Position numbers and translations under genes: made by a program. The notes under the pieces were generated by a model. The model was not told the DNA's origin and did no database searches. It was given only the letters and a program-made list of their open reading frames with translations. A stretch of DNA of 7,123 bases from Winogradskyella sp. (lineage in GTDB: Bacteria; Bacteroidota; Bacteroidia; Flavobacteriales; Flavobacteriaceae). The stretch lies in contig JASBSE010000519.1 of the NCBI GenBank assembly GCA_030149115.1, positions 1 through 7,123 of the forward strand, read 5' to 3'. Positions 6,016 to 7,123 of the stretch are shown here, piece by piece (positions within the stretch are counted from its first letter, which is position 1; the number at the start of each line of letters is the position of its first letter).

Positions 6016-7123
6016 TTATCTTATGAAAGTGTTAAAGGTTTTGATTTGTAAGGTGTCTAGACGTTTTGAATCAGTATAAAATTGAATAGTCTTAGATTCA
6101 TCAGGCATTAAATCAAAGAAATTATCAGAAAAATGACCTTTAGCATTTGTAAACAAAAACACATCTTTTTGAAGTGTTGACGAAAACAACTCTATTGAAA
6201 AACCATCATTAGTTTTCATGACGATTTTTTGAATTTCAGCTTGATTTAATTTTAAATCTTTAGGTTTCACAAAGTAGAAAAATGATGATTTACCATTGAA
6301 AGTTGATACTAAAACAGTTTCATTTTTATTGAAGTCTACGTTTTTTAAATCCAACTGAAACTTCACACCATTTGAAAGTGGCTCAACACTTATTTCTTCT
6401 TCGTTAGACCAAATAACTTCTCCTGAAAAATTCATTAAGTTTAAAGTCAACTGACCTGTTATCTCATCTAATTTATCATTAACAACCCAAGTTTTTAAAA
6501 TATCATTTTCAACTTTTGAAGAGATTAAAACATCCTCAAAACTTCTTTTAGCCTTATAATGTAAGGCTTTCCAATTTCCAAAATAATCAATACTACTCCA
6601 AGAAACCGCAGGCCAGCAATCATTGAGTTGCCAATACAACGAGCCCATATTATAGGGTTTTGCTCTTCTTTGTGCTTCAATACCTTTGGTAATGCCATAA
6701 GCTTGTACAAGTTGACTCATATATACATAATCTTCCGCTGAATCAGGTACAGGAAAATCGCGTTGCATATAAGTTTCTATAATTTGAAATCCTCTGGAAT
6801 GCTTTTGATGATTTTTAAAACCTTCAGAAGTAATATCCACACTATCCTTTTCATTTATAAATTGAATAGCCTCATAACTCGGAAACGACTGAAATCCGAA
6901 TTCACTCATAAAACGTGGAACATTCTCTTCAAGATGCTCAAATGGATAACCATCGTGCCAAATCCACCAATCGTGAGCATCTCCTTCTGACTTGTACAAC
7001 GGATTACCTCTTCCATATTTTGGCGACGTTTGCCAGTATGGTAAATCTGTTTTAGATCCAACGCTAATTCTGAGTGCTCTATCAAACAAATATTTATAAT
7101 TCTCCCAAATCTCTTCTTTTTCC
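6016..7123 (-). CDS. beta-mannosidase, GH2 family, C-terminal part (partial at window edge)
   Basis: The reading frame stays open to the window edge, so the gene begins outside; 368 C-terminal residues are visible. A TTG at 7087-7089 is an internal Leu codon, because family-like sequence (IWENYKYLFDRALR) continues upstream of it. Numbering from the edge, the end of the catalytic barrel shows GDAHDWWIWH (47-56), PRFMSEFGFQSFP (69-81; E74, codon 6901-6903, is the expected nucleophile) and LYWQLNDCWPAVSWSSIDYFG (around 162-182). Two beta-sandwich domains follow, ending in the typical SDNFFDLMP (332-340). These are hallmarks of GH2 beta-mannosidases (EC 3.2.1.25), which release terminal beta-mannose and usually have 820-860 residues, so roughly 480 are missing here. 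The general acid/base and any signal peptide lie outside the window. The gene precedes the phosphoesterase by 29 nt on the same strand. Confidence 0.92.
   Translation of the reverse strand, partial: EKEEIWENYKYLFDRALRISVGSKTDLPYWQTSPKYGRGNPLYKSEGDAHDWWIWHDGYPFEHLEENVPRFMSEFGFQSFPSYEAIQFINEKDSVDITSEGFKNHQKHSRGFQIIETYMQRDFPVPDSAEDYVYMSQLVQAYGITKGIEAQRRAKPYNMGSLYWQLNDCWPAVSWSSIDYFGNWKALHYKAKRSFEDVLISSKVENDILKTWVVNDKLDEITGQLTLNLMNFSGEVIWSNEEEISVEPLSNGVKFQLDLKNVDFNKNETVLVSTFNGKSSFFYFVKPKDLKLNQAEIQKIVMKTNDGFSIELFSSTLQKDVFLFTNAKGHFSDNFFDLMPDESKTIQFYTDSKRLDTLQIKTFNTFIR

Noticed and set aside
6525..6990. Two short open frames (minus 6525-6710, plus 6763-6990) inside the mannosidase
   Set aside because: They are shadows of a frame with GH2 catalytic motifs on both sides of the region.
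7087..7089. TTG as the start codon of the mannosidase
   Set aside because: The frame continues without a stop to the window edge with family-like residues, and the remaining protein would lack most of the GH2 fold. It is an internal Leu codon of a gene cut by the window.

Overview
The window looks like ordinary chromosomal DNA from a member of the Bacteroidota, most likely a marine-type Flavobacteriaceae. The base composition is strongly AT-rich. Promoter-like elements of the Bacteroidota type (TTG, spacer, TAnnTTTG) replace the -35/-10 type, and clear Shine-Dalgarno sites are scarce. The lead gene belongs to the DUF2723/GT117 membrane family, which is very common in this phylum. I cannot name a genus.

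Layout: (1) 2-74, minus strand: a complete tRNA-Gln(UUG) with a textbook Bacteroidota promoter just upstream. (2) 228-4375, plus strand: a two-gene unit, made of a 1152-residue GT117 / TMEM260-like membrane glycosyltransferase and, 5 nt later, a NodB-type polysaccharide deacetylase with a complete set of catalytic motifs and no visible signal peptide. (3) 4356-4652, minus strand: a small thioredoxin-fold protein with no cysteine at all. It meets the deacetylase tail to tail, and the coding regions overlap by 20 bp. (4) 4760-7123, minus strand: a metallophosphoesterase with three membrane segments followed by an internal twin-arginine (Tat-like) signal, preceded 29 nt upstream by the C-terminal part of a GH2 beta-mannosidase that runs off the window edge.

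The common theme is the cell envelope and glycans. The GT117 protein is predicted to transfer sugar on the periplasmic side, the deacetylase to trim N- or O-acetyl groups from a glycan, the phosphoesterase domain to act outside the inner membrane, and the mannosidase to cut beta-mannosides. A shared pathway is inference; only the GT117-deacetylase pair and the mannosidase-phosphoesterase pair are spaced like co-transcribed genes. No intergenic stretch exceeds 153 nt. I see no mobile element, CRISPR array, attachment site or defence system. I did not find a clearly new system. The best leads are the cysteine-free thioredoxin, the internal Tat-like signal in a polytopic phosphoesterase, the signal-less deacetylase coupled to a GT117 enzyme, and the glycosylation-type sequons at the tail of the GT117 protein.
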